Numbered from the stretch's first letter, positions 44,217 to 54,704 are shown. The stretch: 64,000 bases of DNA from Saccharum officinarum (GCA_020631735.1 CM036160.1:110357860-110421859); one strand, 5' to 3'. Numbers and translations: made by a program. Notes: generated by a model from the sequence alone, not told the origin.

Positions 44217-45536
44217 ATGGGGGTAACTAAATTCCACTTTCCACTGAAAGCTATAGCTTTTGGTTTTCATCCACTGACAGCTATTCTTCCGTGTGTTCTT
44301 TTCTAGCTAGTGTACGTTCCGCGGTTAATTTTGCATTGTCTGCACTCTGCAGATCATTAACTGGATGCAGAATCGCTTCAATGGTAAACATGAGAAGAGG
44401 CGACCCGAGGCCGCCGCCATTAGCTCAGCTCGCGGTGAGTGATTCCTTTCGTACGTGCGTTCTTCTTAGCTTCGTGCTGACGAACGAACTGGCGGCTCTT
44501 GCATGGCATGCATGATGCTGCATTTCTACGTCAGAAAGCTGCCGCCAAGACCACGCGCGCGAGGACAAGATCCCCAACGGCGACTGGCCGCCACAGGGCC
44601 TCCTCTCGATCGGGACACTGGGCGACGACCCACCGCCGGCGGCGGGGGATGGAGGTGGAGGCCCGCCGCGCGCGTCGCAGGCCGACGTGCTGGACTTCAC
44701 CATCGAGGAGGTGAAGAAGCTGCAGGACGCGCTGAACAAGCTGCTCCGGCGCGCCAAGTCCAAGTCCAGCTCATCCCGCGGGTCGGGCGCCACCGACGAG
44801 GACCGCGCCAGCCAGCTGCCGCTCGACAGGTTCCTCAACTGCCCCTCCAGCCTCGAGGTCGACCGAAGGATCTCCCTGAGGCATGCCGCGGGCGACGGTG
44901 GCGAGAACGGCGAGTTCTCGCCGGACACGCAGATCATACTCAGCAAGGCCAGGGATCTCCTCGTCAACAGCAATGGCACCGCCATCAAGAACAAGTCATT
45001 CAAGTTCCTCCTGAAGAAGATGTTCCTCTGCCATGGCGGCTTCGCCCCCGCACCGAGCTTGAAGGATCCAGTTGAATCAAGGATGGAGAAGGTACCTGTG
45101 TTATATTAGCAACGCACATGAAATATGTATATGTCTGAGTTCATGTCTTGTCAGACAAAGTTTAAACGCTGGTTCTCTCCTGTTTTTGAGTGCACACACA
45201 GTTGTTCAGAACGACGCTTCAGAAGAAGATGAATGCTCGCCCGAGCAATGCTGCAGTGTCGTCCAGGAAGTACTACCTCGATGACAAACCGAGTGGGAGG
45301 AGGATGATACGGGATGGTCATCACGATCAAGAGGATGATGAAAAGGGCTCTGACAGAATCAAGTGGGATAAAACTGATACTGACTGTAAGAACATATATG
45401 CTTTCAAGTTTCAACCACACTATGCACACGGTTAAATAACAATGCATATGGAAACTTATGCGATGAGCTATGCCAATAAGCATGGATCACTGAATGCAAT
45501 TTCTTGGGTTTTGCAGTCATTGTTCTGGAGATCTAG
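44217..45536 (+). CDS. LAZY/DRO1/NGR (IGT family) gravitropism protein
   Basis: Five exons with consistent phases give 282 residues: 44217-44222, 44353-44434, 44535-45091, 45202-45385, 45517-45536. The first exon holds only the two codons ATG GGG, an arrangement known for IGT-family genes. Region I is MGIINWMQNRFNGKHEKRR. The family-defining motif is present as WPPQGLLSIGTLGDD, with IGT at residues 55-57. The C-terminus is KWDKTDTDFIVLEI, the conserved EAR-like tail, split so that the last exon has only 20 coding bases. Members act in statocytes to direct auxin flow and set root growth angle, tiller angle or branch angle; the resemblance is closest to the DRO1/NGR group rather than LAZY1, judged by eye. 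A Gly/Pro/Asp stretch follows the IGT motif, and a helical segment TIEEVKKLQDALNKLLRRAK follows that. No lesion is seen. Confidence 0.88.
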
Positions 45537-46224
45537 ATCAAGAAGCACGAGTTCAAGGCCATTGTGATATCAATTGCTTGGTAAGCTACATTGAAATAAT
45601 GCAACTAAAAGTATAAATTGCCCGTCAAAGTTGTATGATACGATGACAGTTTTTTTTTTTGGTAAGTTCATTGCTGGTGCTAAAATTTGGGTGGTTTGAT
45701 CTTTCTTTCGCAGCTTATGAGTGATGACCTTGACTCAGAAGACAAATCCCATTAGAATGGTACAACAATAATCCCTAGTGAAGGAATATTCAGTTGAATG
45801 GCAAATCGATCAGACGGGATATATATACCTAATGCACCAGGGTGTAATATACTGAATGAAGATCACAATTCACACGTACATTGGCGGCAGTGGCGGATCT
45901 TGGATGAGGATAAGGGGGGGCTAAACAAAGAAGATTTAGAGCTAATGCTGAAAATTAATGGTGATTTCACACTAAGCAACAGTGATTAGTAAAGGAATCA
46001 GGCTGATTAGGGGGGCTGTAGCCCCGGCAGCCCCCCCTTTGGATCCGCCGCTGATTGGCGGGCTTGTTCAAGCGCCACAATGGAGCTATTCATAGGAAGA
46101 ATTCTCAGCTTTGTACTTTCCTTTTCCATCTCATCTTCAGATGCCAGATATGTTAATGTTCCATATATATACTATCCTACGTATTGTAGTTCTTTCTCAT
46201 CCTGTGGGCTAATTAAGAGAAGTG
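45537..46224. other. LAZY-like gene 3' flank and LINE target region
   Basis: Includes the probable 3' UTR, a foldback element at 45893-46058 and about 150 bases leading to the target site of the ORF1-only insertion (46211-46224). No gene is seen. Confidence 0.4.
45893..46058. mobile_element. Small foldback element with GGCGGATC ends
   Basis: Left end GCAGTGGCGGATCTTGG and right end TTTGGATCCGCCGCTGATT are inverted to each other, with the CAG(T)GGCGGATC core on both sides. A second inner pair is formed by GGGGGGGCTAAAC and the right-hand GTAGCCCC / AGCCCCCCC runs. Similar GGGGCGGATCTAG sequence occurs at 54010. The superfamily is not determined. Confidence 0.55.
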
Positions 46225-48878
46225 GATGGAGCCCGACCCCGACCCCCCAGACCCGCTCCCCTTCGTCATCCTCCAGCCTCCAGTGCCCCATCCGCCCAGA
46301 TCCGCCCCATCTCCTGCCCTTCCCCTCCAACAGCGCCCGGATCCGGCCTCTCCGACGCCTGACCTGCCCATCGATGGGTCTCTCGTCAGCGCTCTCCATG
46401 GTGTCGGCGAGATCGACGCCGTCGCTGCCCATTCACCGGCGCAGGCGCCCGAGCCCGGTTCGCGCGTGGCAGGCTGCCTCGCCGGCGCCATCAGCCCCAG
46501 CCCCAGCTTGCCGGCGGCCACCCGGCGCCGGTAGCCACTGCTGCTACGTCGGGGGAGGTTGGGCGTGCCCTGGGCGTCCACTCTGCGCCGCCGACACCGC
46601 AGGCCACCAGCCCGACGCCGACGCCCTCCTCCTCCACCTCCCTCCCCTTCTCTGCTGTGGGCCGCGGAGCTCCCTCCCACCGCGCGACCCCCCGCGCCAC
46701 CTCCACGTCGGCCGGGCCGGGTTCTGCCACATTGGAGGACGAGTCAATGGTCCTCGTCGAGGACGTCCTGGATGGCCAAGACGAGGCTGAAGACGATGAC
46801 TGGGCTGAAGACGATGACGGCGATGCGGCTCCATCAATGGCTGGGCGGACGGCCTCCCCGTCGCCGGCGCCGCAGATACCGCTACGGCCGAGTTGCGGCC
46901 CATCTCCGAGGCTGACATCCTCCCTCTCCCCCCACGCTGCCCCCTTCCTGCCCAGAGGCAGTTCGGTGGGGCGCTCCAAGGCTTGTCGCTGGGCGGACAC
47001 TGACCCTGATGACTCTGATGCCGAAGGGCCACCGACCGTCTCTCCGACCACCTACCTCGACGCGGTTCTTCATGGGCTGCACCCAGCGAGAATGTCGCCA
47101 TGGCCTTCGCGAGACCGCTCCACTCCAGCTGTGGCGCATGGCGCAACTGTCGTGGTAGGTGCTCACCTGACGGGCCAGCGCCATCGGCGTTCGTCCGGCG
47201 CGTCCGGCGGCCACGGGGCACCGACGCGGTTGGCTGCACGGGTGCCCGCGCATCATCATCGCCTTGGTCCTCCGTCCACGGGCTGTGATGGTGACATGGT
47301 CATTGGGACGGGTGACGCACGACGCGGTGGTGCTCGTAGGCGGCGTCGTCATCGTCGGAGGGGTTTGCCAACCCACCCCGTGCATGCTGGCTGGGTCGCG
47401 AGCAGTGCTGCCGACCGCGTGCCGGTCCATCAGAGACTCGGCCCTCGAGTTCCCTCAGGCCAACGGCGCCGTTTCTCTGCTCCTGGTGCGGATGGATGGC
47501 GCGAAGTGATGCCACACGTGATGGAGGCCGGTCGCAGCAGCCAGAGGCCGGCTGTGGTACAGTCGCCGAGTCGCCGACCGTCGAGGCGCGTCCCTGAGGC
47601 CCTACGCGGCAAGTGCTTCAATTGTCTCTCTTCCTCCCACCGTGTGGCAACCTGCAGACTGCCGCCACGCTGTCTGCGTTGCCGATGTTTCCGACACATC
47701 GCACGCGACTGCAAGCGGCGGCGTTCCGTGGAGATCGCTGACACGGTGGGAGGCCGCACTGTGGCGTCCAGCCCACGCGTGAAAAAGGCTGGTCTTGGCA
47801 TGCCGACCGTTGGTCATCAGGGGCACTTGCAGCATGGTGGCAGCCCATCGTCGTCGTTCACTCCAAGACAGGATAGCCCTGGGAACCCCATGTCTGGTGA
47901 GTGCGGCGTGGTGACAATGCCAGTATCATTGACCGTCGCTGTGCAGGGAGATGAAGTGCTGACACGAGTGGTGCACCTTGAGCCTGTGCTTGCGGTGGAC
48001 CGTTGCTTGGAGGCTCCGTGTCGTGACTTCGATCCCATGCTGGACGAGGTGGAGGCATGTCTGACTATGAGGTCACCTTCATGTCCTTTGTTCGATGATG
48101 CCGCACAACCATACTCGCAGGTGACGGTTACGCCTGGGCCGATGACATCTGCGGTGTACGGTGGTGAGGTCTCGCCGTCGTCGACTGATTTCGCCCCGCG
48201 TCGCTCCCCCTTGGGTAAGAAGCAGCCGCGGATGCCACAGCCGGATTCGGAGGTTACTGAGCTGGAGTTGCTGAGGCGCAGCCGTGGATCATCGTTTGAC
48301 GATGATGGCCACAACACTCAACCGCCGTCGACTGAGGCGTCTCTGTTGGCAAAATTGGAGGAGCAGCTATGCATCCCGCTCGAGACCCCGTTGCTCAGCA
48401 AACCAAGGCTGAGGAGGTCCAGGACACCTTCAATGGTGATGTCGGTGTGTCGGAGTGGGAGGCTGGCTGCTAAGACCAAGGCCTCCAACCCGACTGTTCA
48501 AGCACAAAATGTGTTGAAGCAAAAGCTGGGGATCGCTGACATGCCACAGGGTCCGGACCCTGTGGCCATGGACAGTATCAAGGCCTTCTTTGCTGAGCCG
48601 TGGTCGCCCTCTAAACAAGAAGCCCTTCAGGCGCTCTTCGCTCCAGACTTCGATTCCGTTGCCATGGAGCTGGACCTCACCGGCTTTGAGCACGATGCGT
48701 TTTAGCCGCTGAGTTGCCCTGCACGCTGCGTAGTTTTATTTTATTGTGTAATCACAACTTCGTGAGCTTTGTCGGTTGTTTCTGGTTCGGTAACCACAAA
48801 TTACCGTTCCAGCTTTAATTTGTAAAACTCTACTTCTGCTTAATGCATACCGTGCCAATGGCACGTTCGAGAAAAAAA
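46225..48878 (+). mobile_element. ORF1-only LINE-like retroelement (HAL1-like) with target duplication
   Basis: A 2.65 kb insertion bounded by the 14-base direct repeat AATTAAGAGAAGTG (46211-46224 and 48879-48892) and ending in a short poly-A (GTTCGAGAAAAAAAA). It starts directly with an ATG-containing GC-rich region, encodes one CCHC-knuckle protein and then has only a ~170-base 3' UTR (48706-48870). There is no endonuclease or reverse transcriptase between ORF1 and the tail. It must have been mobilised by a partner LINE in trans, or derive from a parent that lost ORF2. Confidence 0.82.
46657..48705 (+). CDS. LINE ORF1-type protein with two CCHC zinc knuckles
   Basis: An open frame of 682 codons. 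Two tandem knuckles of the form CX2CX4HX4C are CFNCLSSSHRVATC and CLRCRCFRHIARDC (around codons 318-350), preceded by basic, Arg-rich sequence and followed by an acidic and Ser-rich C-terminal half ending IKAFFAEPWSPSKQEALQAL and on to the stop. This is the layout of plant L1 ORF1 RNA-binding proteins. The likely true start is further upstream: ATG at 46226 opens MEPDPDPPDPLPF in another frame to 46534, and one base change near 46505 would join the two. I therefore regard the N-terminal part as frameshifted and the Met at 46657 as only the first Met of the remaining frame. Confidence 0.75.
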   Translation: MGRGAPSHRATPRATSTSAGPGSATLEDESMVLVEDVLDGQDEAEDDDWAEDDDGDAAPSMAGRTASPSPAPQIPLRPSCGPSPRLTSSLSPHAAPFLPRGSSVGRSKACRWADTDPDDSDAEGPPTVSPTTYLDAVLHGLHPARMSPWPSRDRSTPAVAHGATVVVGAHLTGQRHRRSSGASGGHGAPTRLAARVPAHHHRLGPPSTGCDGDMVIGTGDARRGGARRRRRHRRRGLPTHPVHAGWVASSAADRVPVHQRLGPRVPSGQRRRFSAPGADGWREVMPHVMEAGRSSQRPAVVQSPSRRPSRRVPEALRGKCFNCLSSSHRVATCRLPPRCLRCRCFRHIARDCKRRRSVEIADTVGGRTVASSPRVKKAGLGMPTVGHQGHLQHGGSPSSSFTPRQDSPGNPMSGECGVVTMPVSLTVAVQGDEVLTRVVHLEPVLAVDRCLEAPCRDFDPMLDEVEACLTMRSPSCPLFDDAAQPYSQVTVTPGPMTSAVYGGEVSPSSTDFAPRRSPLGKKQPRMPQPDSEVTELELLRRSRGSSFDDDGHNTQPPSTEASLLAKLEEQLCIPLETPLLSKPRLRRSRTPSMVMSVCRSGRLAAKTKASNPTVQAQNVLKQKLGIADMPQGPDPVAMDSIKAFFAEPWSPSKQEALQALFAPDFDSVAMELDLTGFEHDAF

Positions 48879-49995
48879 AATTAAGAGAAGTGATTTCAGT
48901 TAGTGAACGTAACCCTGATGATAAATTCTTATTCAAATTGTGACCCCATCTTAAGAACATGGCATTCCTCATGAAGCATATGATTGCGTGAAATTTATAT
49001 ATATACCCGGAGTCCTGAGTGTGCAGAAGTAGCATTGCAAGTTGGGTGCTTGGAACATGGTCATTGCCGAAACCGGAAAGCTCTGGACCTGAAAATACAT
49101 CCGAAATCTCCATTGGCCGTCAGGATCAGAGGCAGCTCCCCGGCACATTTGTGTGTGTTCGTGCCCAATTGTGGGAAAAAAAGGCGCCAAGGAGTGAGTG
49201 CCAAGCAACATTGTACACCTTTGGCAGATGCCGATGTGTGCCATTTTAATATATATGTGCTGCTCACAACTCACTGTAATCATATGTATATCTATAGATA
49301 TTTCCAGGCTTGCAGATACAATACAGTAGTAGATAGATATAATACGGTGGTAGCAATACTTCTAACTTGATAGAGATGGTTCCTGAGGATCTCCACTCTA
49401 TAGAGATATCTGGTCTTTGTTAGTTATGGGAAGGATCCTAGGGATCCACAAGATAAAAAGGTTTCCATCGAAAGCTAGACGACCTATTTTTAGTTGAGCT
49501 CAAAGCTCATGCATTTCTTTTGTCCCTGGCTGGGCGAGAATGTTTGGGCAGGGTAGAGACACCTATCATTCATCGTTGGTGCATGGATGGATCGATCGAT
49601 GCATAAAAACTATCGGAAAATGGGCGAATTGTGGTGTTCTAGGAGAGCCCAGAAGCTGCCGCGATGTGGTCCTGAGTCGCGTGTCGCTTTTGGTTAAAAA
49701 AAAAAGAATGGCTAGCTAGTACGGAGTACGAGTACGCTCTTTTTTTTTTCTGAATGTGAATCTAGCAAATAGTCAACCCTGAGTGTGTCGTATCTTCGGT
49801 GAATCGACGTGATATTCAGATAAGATCACAGGCAGCTTATCACTATCACCCTGGGAACCAGAGGACCCATTTGGGGATTCAGATGTTGACTCACTGGTTT
49901 GACTGCCAGAGAATGGCATGCTCAAGATTTTGCAGAGGATCTGGATCTGTCGGAGCGAGTTCTTTTGTGATGCAGATTTGGCCCTAATAATCCCC

Positions 49996-50107
49996 ATGTT
50001 CGGCTGAGCTTATCAGCACGGCTTATCAGCCGTGGAACAGTGTTTTTCTCTCACAGCGAATCAGCCACAACCGGCTTATAAGCCAAAAATCAGCCTGCCG
50101 AACAGGG
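49996..50107. mobile_element. hAT-like MITE (GTTCG..CTTATCAGC family)
   Basis: Left end TGTTCGGCTGAGCTTATCAG and right end GGCTTATAAGCC, then CAGCCTGCCGAACAGGGC, inverted to each other; the conserved middle GTGTTTTTCTCTCACAGCG is present. It is the best-preserved of five family members in this window (others near 16025, 43378, 53393, 54705). Confidence 0.7.
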
Positions 50108-50737
50108 CGAATGTTTCCTCGTGAATTTGAACAAGTTTTTAGGCGTAGGTTAATCCTAATAATATTTCCTCATGAATTTGAATCAGTTTTTAGGCGTATG
50201 CTTCTAATTGATACACAAGGTAAATGGTTCGAGTATAACAATGTATCTAAACCATTTGATGCATTCATGGGTTTCCAACTACTGAATATACATAGCTTGT
50301 ATAGCCTCAAACTCGAAGGATGAATATTTCCAGCAATATCTGCGGTGAATCAGCGAGATAATCAAATGAGATCGTGCAGCTATATCACTATGGGAACTAG
50401 GAAGTTACGCCTTTCATACAGATCGGAACTTATACCCAACATGAAATTTCACTACCCTAGGACTGACTGTTATAGTTATGACCGACGTTCACCGGAGCTT
50501 CAGTCGCCACCTTCCCTGTTATCAGCTCAACTTTCTTGACCTTCCGACACTTGCAAGCGTCAGCCCACGTACATGGTCTTACGACTTTGCGAAGACATAT
50601 GTTTTTGGTTCCCCTTTTGCGAGAGGGAACCCCTTCTCCCGAACTTATAGCGTCCGAATTGGGAACGTGGGCCTGAATTGGGAACGTGGACATTCCCGGA
50701 ACATAGATGTTCCCGAAATATGGCCAAGCCCCCCACG

Positions 50738-50815
50738 TTCCACCTGTTAAGGCTAGAATTCAAATGTTTACGGACATTCCACCTGTTAAGGCTAGAATTC
50801 AAATGTTTACGGACA
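50738..50815 (+). repeat. 39-base perfect tandem duplication
   Basis: Units 50738-50776 and 50777-50815 are identical, starting TTCCACCTGTTAAGG and ending GTTTACGGACA. Confidence 0.93.
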
Positions 50816-50867
50816 GTCGGACTCAGTGAAGATGTGTATGTTCACTAAACCAGTTATTTCTTACATA

Positions 50868-51005
50868 CTCCTCCGTTCCACTTCGATTTTTTTAGTTCAT
50901 CTATTTTTATTATGAATCTAGATATAATGTATGTCTAAGTATACATTAATAGATTCTATGTACAGAAAATAAAGTCAAAACGTCCTATAATTTAGAACGG
51001 AGATA
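50868..51005. mobile_element. Stowaway-like MITE
   Basis: Begins TACTCCTCCGTTCCACTTCG and ends CCTATAATTTAGAACGGAGATA. The ends are inverted copies of the CTCCGTTC type with some divergence. The interior is AT-rich. Confidence 0.65.
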
Positions 51006-51020
51006 CACTTTTAGCTGAGG

Positions 51021-51090
51021 GGAGTTGTAGACTATAGTAGCAATTCAGTGCTCGCGGAGTTGTAGACTATAGTAGCAATTCAGTGCTCGC
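51021..51090 (+). repeat. 35-base perfect tandem duplication
   Basis: Units 51021-51055 and 51056-51090 are identical, starting GGAGTTGTAGACTATAG and ending CAGTGCTCGC. Confidence 0.93.
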
Positions 51091-51686
51091 GTTTGTCAAC
51101 TTTGATCATCAGATCCCAACAGGCAGACAAATGGGTCGGAGTGAACAGCTCTGTCACAGCACTGCACCAGAGCTACCGCAGCGAAGCAGCTGATGCCACG
51201 AGAGCCTTACATCTTCGGCTATTCCTATTGACTCTTGATAACTGAACAAAGTAACTAACGTGGCTACACTGGCTATTGGCCACAGCCTGCAAGCTAGGGC
51301 GATCGGGAAGCCTGCACGAGCGCACGGCAGGGGATACGAACTTGTCAGCAACAGCTCCGCCACGGGCGACACACCTCCAACCAGCCAGTCCAGGGCACTA
51401 TGCTTCCAACCAGAAGCAAACCACCACCGCCGATGCAAAAATGGAGGAACCACCCTAGCCCGTGCAAAAATAAAGTAACTGCGAGCAAAGAACAGTAGTA
51501 ACAGAGATCCACCCACACGGTGTTTCGAATTAAAGCAAATTAACTCTGGTACTGGTACATCCGACTCGACTAGGATCCAAAAACCTCGCGGCAATATCAC
51601 TAGCCACACAAAGCAGACACAAAACTATGGATAAATTACGCTGGTGCATTGCCCACCAACCACCATCGCCACCACCACAAGGAAAT

Positions 51687-53178
51687 TTCTGCAACACAAC
51701 AGGATTGATCAAAAGTTACAAAACACATGGAAAGCAGAAAAGTTGAGTAATAATTACAAACTGTACTGGGCAATATAATGCAAGATCCTAGTTATGCTAC
51801 TGTAGCTGTAAGGATCAAGTGCTGAATGACTTACAGATCTTGTTGAAGGCAACAATGTCGCAGCTCTGGACATACTCACTCACTGGCTCTGCGCAGAGAT
51901 GGTCCTCAATGAGAGTGTCGACAGAGACGAGGTCATCAACAATGGTCATCATGATTTGCAGCTTCTTAATGCCATATCCAACTGGGACAAGCTTGGCTGC
52001 AAAGGGCAGTTGATGTTGACATCAGAAACATAACAAAATGGTAAAACAAATGTGTGATTCACAAAATTCTGTGTGTGAAAACTGAGAGGTAACATACATG
52101 CGCCCCAAAGCAGCCCTTCCATCTGGACACTCCTAACAGCTTCCTCGAGCTTGGCCATGTCAGTCTCATCGTCCCATGGCTTCACATCAAGCAAAACTGA
52201 CGACTTCCCAGCTAACAAGGTATGGAAAGGTTAGAGCCATGCTTTAAAGTTTTTGGGTAAGAAATAAACCTCAACAATATAGCAGTAGCAAGGATGTCTT
52301 TATAGTAAAGTGGCAAGACAGTGTGATGAGAGAATAAAACAGAAAAAAATGCACGTTGACATACATTCTTTCTTCTTGCCAGAAGCCTTGGCAGCCGCAG
52401 CACGCTCTTCAGCAGCCTTCTTCTCCTCTTCAGTCTCCTCACCAAAAAGGTCAACATCATCATCATCGTCCTCGTCAGCAGCTGGGGCCTGCGGTTATTA
52501 GAAAGTGCACTTCAGTGACTAAAACAAGTAGCTCAGAATTTCGTATTTCTCATATTGAACCACATGGTTGATGATAACTTTAGAAAACAATAATAATTCA
52601 AACCAGCGATCAGCACAAACTATGTGAGCATATAAAACTACTAACGACTTTCAGCCAAAAAATCACAAAGAATTAGCACAACACTTAAATTCAAATATAG
52701 TTTTCAGCCAAAATAGGAGTTAAGAAATTATACCTCAGCAACATCAGGAGTTGAAGCTGAAGGAACTGCTGATGACTCAACCTTGACACCTAGGCCCTCT
52801 GCAGTAACTCCGCTGAAATTGTATGGATTATTAGCACACTCACACTGCTAACAGGATACCTAGTAGGGAATATAAAGGACGAGAAGAAGGGCATACCTCA
52901 GCCTCAGGAGTGCATCAATGTGACTAAACCACCTTGCTACGTTGATATACTTGGATGAGGGAGCAGCCGAAAATGAAGAGTAGACAGCCAGATCATCCTT
53001 GGAAGCTTGGTAGCTAGAGACAGATTAATGCAGCGTAAGTTCAGTACAAAGGTTATATCCATTGTGCAAACAGAGTACCTCGAATCACATACCCAGTGAT
53101 GTAGCTGCGAGTGAGAAGGTACTCATCAAGCTTTTTCAGCCCTGCCTCAGAGTTGACGTTTGCGAAAGAAACTGCCAT
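51687..53178 (-). CDS. Elongation factor 1-beta (eEF1B nucleotide-exchange subunit)
   Basis: Seven coding segments on minus: 53093-53178, 52897-53013, 52734-52812, 52365-52488, 52098-52211, 51835-51996 and the last two bases 51687-51688, giving 227 residues, the usual plant length. The N-terminus is [20 protein letters not shown] with a GST-C-like region (YTHID-type helix as [11 protein letters not shown]). Next comes the acidic linker [14 protein letters not shown] and a Lys/Ala-rich helix. The C-terminal guanine-exchange domain has [40 protein letters not shown] and ends [14 protein letters not shown]. The protein reloads eEF1A with GTP in the cytosol. The stop codon is split: exon 6 ends ATC T and the final exon supplies AA. 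If that intron were retained, six codons (CKSFST, beginning with TGT) would be added. No lesion is seen. Confidence 0.93.
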
Positions 53179-54166
53179 CTCCCCTCGAGAAAGATTAACA
53201 AGTTATCTGACGGCAAAAATGAGGGCAGTGTTAGAACAACTTCAAATGCCAAATCATAACAAGAGTTAAACAGGCATTCAATGAACAGAGAACAATGAGG
53301 CTACTATACTACTGTAAAGCATTATCCAAATCCTTAAACGACTCGTAGATATTAGATCTAATAACAAGCACCCTGAACCTGAATCCAAACTAAAGCCTGT
53401 TCGCTTGAACTTATGGTACAGTGTTTTTCTCTCACAACAAATCAGCGAATAGTACTTTTCAGCCTGTCTTTTCAGCGAAACGAAAGCTATGTGTTTTTGA
53501 AGTATCCAAACCAAAGCTATGTTTTTGAAGTATCCAAACCAAAAGCTATATTTCTTAAGTATCCAAACCAAAGCTATGTTTCTGAAGTATCCAAACCAAA
53601 GCTATGTTTCTGAAGTGTCATATATTAATTCAGAGCTCAGGTAACAACTTATGGGCACAGAACGACATGGTAACCAGAAAGTTTTAAACAGAACACCGAG
53701 ATCTACAGCGACAGTTCATGGACCTGAGTCGGATCGGAATTGGTAGGATCGCAAAATCCATAACTAATTACTGTAGAATCGTAGAATTCGATTCTACCCA
53801 ACAAAGGCAAAATAAGAACAATAAGATCGTAAAAGTCATAAAATTGCACCCACATAATCGCGATTTTAACAAGTATGACAGCAACGGTATATAAGAAATT
53901 AACGAACTAAATCACCACATCGGTATTGCTATAAAATAGAACGGAGAACTAGCTAATAATGGAATTCAGATTAGATGCTATCTCAACACTTGAAACCACT
54001 GGGATCCAGGGGCGGATCTAGTAACGGGACATAGGTGTACATGTGTACAGCCGATAATTTTTGCAAAAAGTTACAAGTTAGTAGGCGTCAGATAAACAAA
54101 TAGCTTGAGATTAGAGTTTGGAAACTCGGTTTCTCACAGCAGACACGGAACAGAAGTGGGGATACC
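53179..54166 (-). other. EF-1 beta 5' UTR intron with repeat insertions
   Basis: The donor is at 54160-54165 (CACCAG then GTATCC on minus) and the acceptor is close to the start codon, so the leader is split by an intron of about 0.97 kb, as is common for plant translation-factor genes. It holds a hAT-like MITE remnant (53393-53480) and a 28-30 base minisatellite (53483-53618), plus GGGGCGGATCTAG at 54009-54021. Confidence 0.6.
53483..53618 (+). repeat. 28-30 base minisatellite, five units
   Basis: Units start at 53483, 53513, 53542, 53570 and 53598 with AAAGCTAT(G/A)T, followed by a (T/C)TGAAGTATCCAAACC-like half. Lengths are 30, 29, 28, 28 and a partial. It lies inside the EF-1 beta leader intron and directly follows the MITE remnant. 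The plus frame through it is not a gene. Confidence 0.88.
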
Positions 54167-54310
54167 TGGTGGTCGCTCTTCGCCGGAGCCGAACGGAGAG
54201 GGAGAGGCTGCTGGCGGCGGCTGGCACTTGGGATGAGGGGCGGAGGCTGGTGGCAGTTAGGGTTTTATATATACCCGCTAATTGTAGTCGGGCCTTTAAT
54301 GGGCCTTCGC
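54167..54310 (-). promoter_or_regulatory. EF-1 beta promoter: TATA box, telo-box and site II elements
   Basis: On minus, TATATATAAAA lies at 54263-54273 and overlaps the telo-box AAACCCTAA (54257-54265). Upstream are two GGCCC elements (54290-54294 and 54301-54305) of the site II / TCP type. Telo-box plus site II near the start is the known signature of plant ribosomal-protein and translation-factor genes. The likely leader exon is about 54166-54235. Confidence 0.8.
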
Positions 54311-54704
54311 CTTTGTCATTGCCCGCGCCGCCAGCCGCGTCCACGTTCTGTACGCCGCGCCGGCGGCTGACTCTGCCTGACTCAACCAACCTCACGGCAT
54401 GACTATTTCTTTCCGCATCGGCCCAGTTTGTCCTCAGCCCAAAATACCGGTTGATTCCTCCGCACGGTCTTTTCCTTTTTCAAATGCCTTCTTCTGCTAG
54501 CTAAATGCCCGTGCGTTCTACGGGAATCTTAAAATTTTCAATGCAATTCAACACAATAAAAGTAAGAAAAAAAATAGCAGGTTAGGAGCTCAAATTTTCC
54601 ATGCAGTAAGAGTATCAAAAAGTAGTGGGTAGAAATGAAGACAAATAAAATTTAACTTGGCTTAGCAACATAATGTTTCGAGCCACATTTAAATAAATAA
54701 GTGT

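Larger units (their letters stand above)
48893..51686. other. Intergenic sequence with MITEs and short tandem duplications
   Basis: No gene recognised. Contains a hAT-like MITE at 49996-50107, a 39-base tandem duplication at 50738-50815, a Stowaway-like MITE at 50868-51005 and a 35-base tandem duplication at 51021-51090. The portion 51100-51686 leads into the EF-1 beta 3' UTR (minus). Confidence 0.45.

Noticed and set aside
46080..46790. 236-codon plus frame near the ORF1-only element
   Set aside because: It crosses the insertion boundary at 46225 and is out of frame with the knuckle protein; its composition is typical of GC-rich chance frames.
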